Origin: Desulfobulbaceae bacterium
Lineage (GTDB): Bacteria > Desulfobacterota > Desulfobulbia > Desulfobulbales > Desulfurivibrionaceae
Length of the DNA: 37,562 nt
Direction: 5' to 3'
NCBI GenBank assembly: GCA_004332195.1
Contig: SJBG01000005.1
Span: forward strand, 1-37,562
The translations under genes were made by a program, and so were the position numbers. Below are positions 34,612 through 37,562 of the stretch, piece after piece. The first letter of the stretch is position 1. Each line of letters begins with the position of its first letter. The notes below the pieces were generated by a model. That model saw nothing but the letters and a program-made list of their open reading frames with translations. It searched no databases and was not told the origin of the DNA.

Positions 34612-35109
34612 CTACTCCTCGTTTATCGAACCTGCGGCCTTACGAAGAATAGTTGCGGAGGGCTGGCTAGGAGTTTTGGCCGATTTACCCCGAGCAGCAA
34701 TGACTTTGCGCAGATTTTCGGGCAAACCCCGAGCCTTTCCCGCTTTTTTGCGACGCTCGGACAATTCCCTGGCGCAAAGAGGTTGACGCAAAGGCAAGCC
34801 CCATTTCCGGCGGTACTGCCTACCGTTCAAATCGTGGGAGCGCAGATGTTTGGATGAGAGCATTTTGAATTCCTCGCCACATTCCAGACAGGTTACTTTA
34901 TGTTGCTGAATGGACCCTTCTGGACTGAGTGTGGTCGTCGCCGGCATATCATCCTCGATGACCAATTCTCGACCCTTATCCTGCTGTAAGTTGTGCAGAG
35001 TTTTGAAGATGCCCTGCAAGGATTGGGTAATCTCCTCAGTCGTCATGTTCTTTGATACACATTGGGCCTGAACCAGCTCCACTGCCATTTCGATCAGTGA
35101 CTTTTCCAC
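34612..35109 (-). CDS. MucR/Ros-type zinc-finger transcriptional regulator
   Basis: The 165-residue protein has an N-terminal helix (EKSLIEMAVELVQAQ) that aligns with MucR starts, a linker, and a zinc finger KVTCLECGEEFKMLSSKHLRSH with Cys74, Cys77, His88 and His92. This is followed by the MucR motif YRRKWGLPLRQPL, then a basic C-terminal tail. GTG 35109 is chosen because GAGGTGG lies just before it and the family begins there; ATG 35154 would add 15 residues. MucR proteins bind AT-rich DNA and control surface polysaccharide and virulence genes in Alphaproteobacteria. Targets here are unknown. A degenerate insertion-element end lies upstream. Confidence 0.87.
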   Translation of the reverse strand: MEKSLIEMAVELVQAQCVSKNMTTEEITQSLQGIFKTLHNLQQDKGRELVIEDDMPATTTLSPEGSIQQHKVTCLECGEEFKMLSSKHLRSHDLNGRQYRRKWGLPLRQPLCARELSERRKKAGKARGLPENLRKVIAARGKSAKTPSQPSATILRKAAGSINEE

Positions 35110-35234
35110 GCTTCCACCTCTTTGGCTTTGATTCAAATGTATTGCCTCCGTCATCAATAACAGGAGTATACAACTAAATCAACTTAAAAACAAATTAAAA
35201 ATCACCTCTTCAGACAGATCTGCGGATGATCTGA

Positions 35235-35291
35235 TTGTGCTAGTCTAAAATTGACCAGTAAAAAGGGTTTGTGCTAGCGCAAAATTGACCA
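35235..35291. repeat. Two 23-bp direct repeats, likely a relic IS21-family end
   Basis: TTGTGCTAG...AAAATTGACCA occurs at 35235-35257 and 35269-35291 with 20 of 23 bases the same. Closely spaced repeats starting with TGTGCTA and ending with TTGACC are like the multiple terminal sites of IS21-family elements. No istA or istB follows, so this would be a solo end. The second TTGACC has CATAAT 19 bases downstream and might act as an outward promoter for dapL. The remainder of the 355-base gap 35110-35464 holds no gene I can support. Confidence 0.55.
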
Positions 35292-35464
35292 CCCCGAACA
35301 TAACGTCTCCATAATAAAATGATTTGCGTTTTCAATCATCTACCAAGCGAGGGAAAGGAGTGTTCAAATTTACCCTTCTTTTGTTGCCACTCGCCTTGAC
35401 AGAAAATGACGCTGATTATATGCTGCACCACCTCTGCGGTCATTTTTTTTAAAGGAGATTTTTA

Positions 35465-36697
35465 ATGGCGCAAATCAACGACCACTACCTGAAGCTCAAA
35501 TCTGGCTACCTTTTCCCCGAAATCGGCCGCCGGATCAAGTTTTTTAGCGACGCCAACCCGACCGCCAAGGTGATTCGCCTGGGCATCGGCGATGTTACCC
35601 GACCCTTGGCTCCGGCGGTGATTGCGGCCTTTCATCGGGGGGTGGATGACCTCACCAGAGTGAACAGTTTCAGGGGTTACGGCCCGGAACAGGGTTACGA
35701 CTGGCTGATCGATACGGTTATCGCCAACTGCTTTCAATCCCGAGGAGTTCAACTTAAACCCTCGGAAATTTTCATCTCCGACGGTTCCAAGTGCGATTGC
35801 GCCAACATTTTAGATATTTTCGCTTTGGGTAACAAGGTTGCGGTGGGCGATCCGGTTTATCCGGTTTATAACGATACCAACGTCATGGTGGGGCGCACCG
35901 GCGCGGCCGATAGTCAGGGCTATTATGACGGAATACGCTATCTTACCTGCACGGCGGAAAACAACTTTATCCCGGCCATCCCCACCGAAAAGGTCGACCT
36001 GATCTATCTCTGCTTCCCCAATAACCCCACCGGAGCGGTAGCAAGTAAAGAGCAACTGCAAAAATGGGTTGATTACGCCTTGGCCCACGAGGCCATTATT
36101 CTCTTTGATGCCGCCTATGAGGCTTTTATCACTGGCCCTGAAATTCCCCATTCCATCTACGAAATCCCGGGGGCGGGAAAATGCGCCATCGAATTTCGTT
36201 CCTTTTCCAAAAGCGCTGGTTTTACTGGCGTTCGCTGCGCTTTAACCGTGGTCCCGGAAGCTCTCAGCGGCAAAAATGCTCAAGGCGAGCCGGTAGCCTT
36301 AAATGCCCTCTGGAACCGTCGGCAAACCACCAAGTTCAATGGAGTATCCTATCCAGTGCAACGGGCGGCGGAGGCGGTTTATTCCCCCGAGGGCCAGCAG
36401 CAGAACCAGGAAATCGTCAGGTATTACCTGGAAAATGCCCGCTTGATTCGAGAGGGGCTGGAGGCCGTCGCGGTAAGCTGCTATGGCGGCGTCAACGCCC
36501 CTTATATTTGGTTGAAAACCCCCGGAGGCATGTCTTCCTGGGGGTTTTTCGACAAACTGCTCAACGAATGCCACCTGGTTGGCACTCCCGGATCAGGGTT
36601 TGGCCCCAGCGGCGAGGGTTATTTTCGCCTGTCGGCCTTTGGCCAGCGAGAAGACGTTGAAGAAGCGATGAGCCGAATCAAGAAAAACCTGGCTTGA
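35465..36697 (+). CDS. dapL: LL-diaminopimelate aminotransferase
   Basis: The 410-residue class I/II PLP aminotransferase makes LL-DAP directly from tetrahydrodipicolinate for lysine and peptidoglycan. The start [19 protein letters not shown], the stretch [11 protein letters not shown] and the PLP-lysine motif [15 protein letters not shown] are diagnostic of Dap[14 protein letters not shown] and CFPNNPTGA bind the cofactor. ATG follows AAAGGAG. DapL is common in Desulfobacterota, cyanobacteria and chlamydiae and replaces the succinylase or dehydrogenase routes. Confidence 0.96.
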   Translation: MAQINDHYLKLKSGYLFPEIGRRIKFFSDANPTAKVIRLGIGDVTRPLAPAVIAAFHRGVDDLTRVNSFRGYGPEQGYDWLIDTVIANCFQSRGVQLKPSEIFISDGSKCDCANILDIFALGNKVAVGDPVYPVYNDTNVMVGRTGAADSQGYYDGIRYLTCTAENNFIPAIPTEKVDLIYLCFPNNPTGAVASKEQLQKWVDYALAHEAIILFDAAYEAFITGPEIPHSIYEIPGAGKCAIEFRSFSKSAGFTGVRCALTVVPEALSGKNAQGEPVALNALWNRRQTTKFNGVSYPVQRAAEAVYSPEGQQQNQEIVRYYLENARLIREGLEAVAVSCYGGVNAPYIWLKTPGGMSSWGFFDKLLNECHLVGTPGSGFGPSGEGYFRLSAFGQREDVEEAMSRIKKNLA

Positions 36698-36783
36698 TCA
36701 TCACGGGCAAGCAATATCGCTAAGATCTGGACCCAAATAGTGATAGCACCAAAAGCGACACCAGAAGGTATCAACGGCGCTGA

Positions 36784-37562
36784 ATGATCGATATTAACCG
36801 TACCTTGCATGATGTTTTCGGTTACGAGAGCTTTCGCCCCTGTCAGCGGGAGATCATTGACGGCCTGATTGCCGGCAATGACGCCTTCGTTTTGATGCCC
36901 ACCGGTGGGGGTAAATCACTGTGCTTCCAGATTCCCGCTCTGCACCGGCCCGGGGTGGCGATTGTGGTTTCTCCCCTGATTTCCCTGATGAAAGACCAGG
37001 TCGATGCCTTAAAAACTCACGGGATTAAAGCGGCCGGCTACAATTCGGCCCTCCCGGCCCAGGAGGCCCGTCGAGTGTTGGCCCAACTGCACGGCGGAAA
37101 GCTGGACCTGCTCTATGTCGCGCCGGAACGTTTGATGACCGAGGATTTTCTAGCCCGGCTGGCTACCCTGCAAATTGCGCTTTTTGCTATCGATGAGGCC
37201 CACTGTGTTTCCCAGTGGGGTCATGATTTTCGCCCCGAATACATCCAGCTTGGTCGCCTGCGGCGCCTGTTTCCCAAAGTTCCCTTTATCGCGCTTACCG
37301 CCACCGCCGAGCCCCATACCCGCGGGGATATCTTAGAGCGCCTCAATATGCGGCAGGCCCGCTGCTATCTCACCGGCTTTGATCGGCCCAATATCCGTTA
37401 CACGGTGCTGGAAAAAAACAAGCCCTTCAATCAGTTGCTGAATTTTCTCGAAGTTCGTCGCAACGAGGCGGGAATCATCTACTGCCTGAGTCGTAAGCGA
37501 GTAGAACAGCTCACCGCCAAGCTTCAAGATGCCGGCTTTGCCGCCGGCAGTTATCACGCCAA
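36784..37562 (+). CDS. recQ: ATP-dependent DNA helicase RecQ, 5' part (cut by the window end)
   Basis: The frame is open from ATG 36784 to the end of the window (259 codons). It shows the RecQ order of SF2 motifs: FGYESFRPCQREII (motif 0), MPTGGGKSLCFQIPAL (Walker A), SPLISLMKDQV, IDEAHCVSQWGHDFRPEY (DEAH box with aromatic-rich loop), LTATAEPHTR, and the start of the second helicase domain (DRPNIRY, GIIYCLSRKRVEQL). It acts in recombination repair and fork restart. The zinc, RQC and HRDC domains would lie beyond the window. There is no strong ribosome site; an AGAAGG is 13 bases upstream. Confidence 0.94.
   Translation, partial: MIDINRTLHDVFGYESFRPCQREIIDGLIAGNDAFVLMPTGGGKSLCFQIPALHRPGVAIVVSPLISLMKDQVDALKTHGIKAAGYNSALPAQEARRVLAQLHGGKLDLLYVAPERLMTEDFLARLATLQIALFAIDEAHCVSQWGHDFRPEYIQLGRLRRLFPKVPFIALTATAEPHTRGDILERLNMRQARCYLTGFDRPNIRYTVLEKNKPFNQLLNFLEVRRNEAGIIYCLSRKRVEQLTAKLQDAGFAAGSYHA

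Noticed and set aside
35360-35452. 30-codon GTG frame before dapL with a hydrophobic start
   Set aside because: The AAAGGAG site runs directly into the GTG, too close to work, and no attenuator-like pairing was found.

Overview
The window is a chromosomal segment of a dissimilatory sulfur-metabolising bacterium, most likely a sulfate-reducing member of the Desulfobacterota (Desulfobulbales-like, but this cannot be settled from sequence alone). The evidence is reductive-type dsrA-dsrB with dsrD, a sulfate-reducer-type ATP sulfurylase (sat) with a C-terminal zinc motif, a complex I operon lacking nuoEFG, a dapL lysine/peptidoglycan route, and a MucR-type regulator. No rRNA, tRNA or CRISPR array was seen.

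Layout. (1) 1-2430 is an accessory edge: a decayed IS3-family element runs off the left end, followed by a frameshifted TIR-like (ThsB/DUF1863) gene and about 200 bp of large nested inverted repeats. (2) 2383-14056 is one long + strand operon for a proton-pumping oxidoreductase: nuoA-B-C-D-H-I-J-K, a MrpD-like antiporter subunit, an 84-residue membrane protein, a NuoL/MrpD-like subunit, nuoM and nuoN. It has no NADH-binding module and four antiporter-like subunits instead of three. (3) 14253-17143 (+) holds a small unknown protein, an M24 aminopeptidase, tgt and yajC. (4) 17368-21675 holds plsC (-), a DUF748/AsmA-like envelope protein (+) and prfC (-). (5) 21700-29860 is the sulfur region: dsrA-dsrB-dsrD (-), divergent from a fused CoA-disulfide/persulfide reductase-rhodanese (+), then aroB (-) and sat (-). 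(6) 30039-32709 (+) is the cluster yicC-remA-gmk-rlmB. (7) 32799-35109 (-) is mucR-murI-lolA. (8) 35465 to the end (+) holds dapL and the 5' part of recQ.

How the genes fit together. Sat activates sulfate and DsrAB reduces sulfite with help from DsrD (the intermediate aprAB/qmo genes are not in the window). The divergent persulfide reductase handles reduced-sulfur intermediates. The Nuo-type complex couples electron flow from a non-NADH donor, plausibly ferredoxin, to ion pumping. The rest is housekeeping: translation, envelope, nucleotide, cell wall and DNA repair functions.

The observations that most deserve a second look are: a pair of ~141-nt intercistronic repeats, both in the same orientation relative to transcription, one of which supplies the stop codon of nuoB; a one-base expansion of a C7 tract near the start of sat and of an A7 tract in the TIR-like gene; two independent 17-bp perfect tandem duplications; repeated GTTGTCAAC words upstream of sat; and the four-antiporter complex I with its small unknown subunit. 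No wholly new multi-gene system could be demonstrated; the extended complex I and the intercistronic repeat are the closest candidates.
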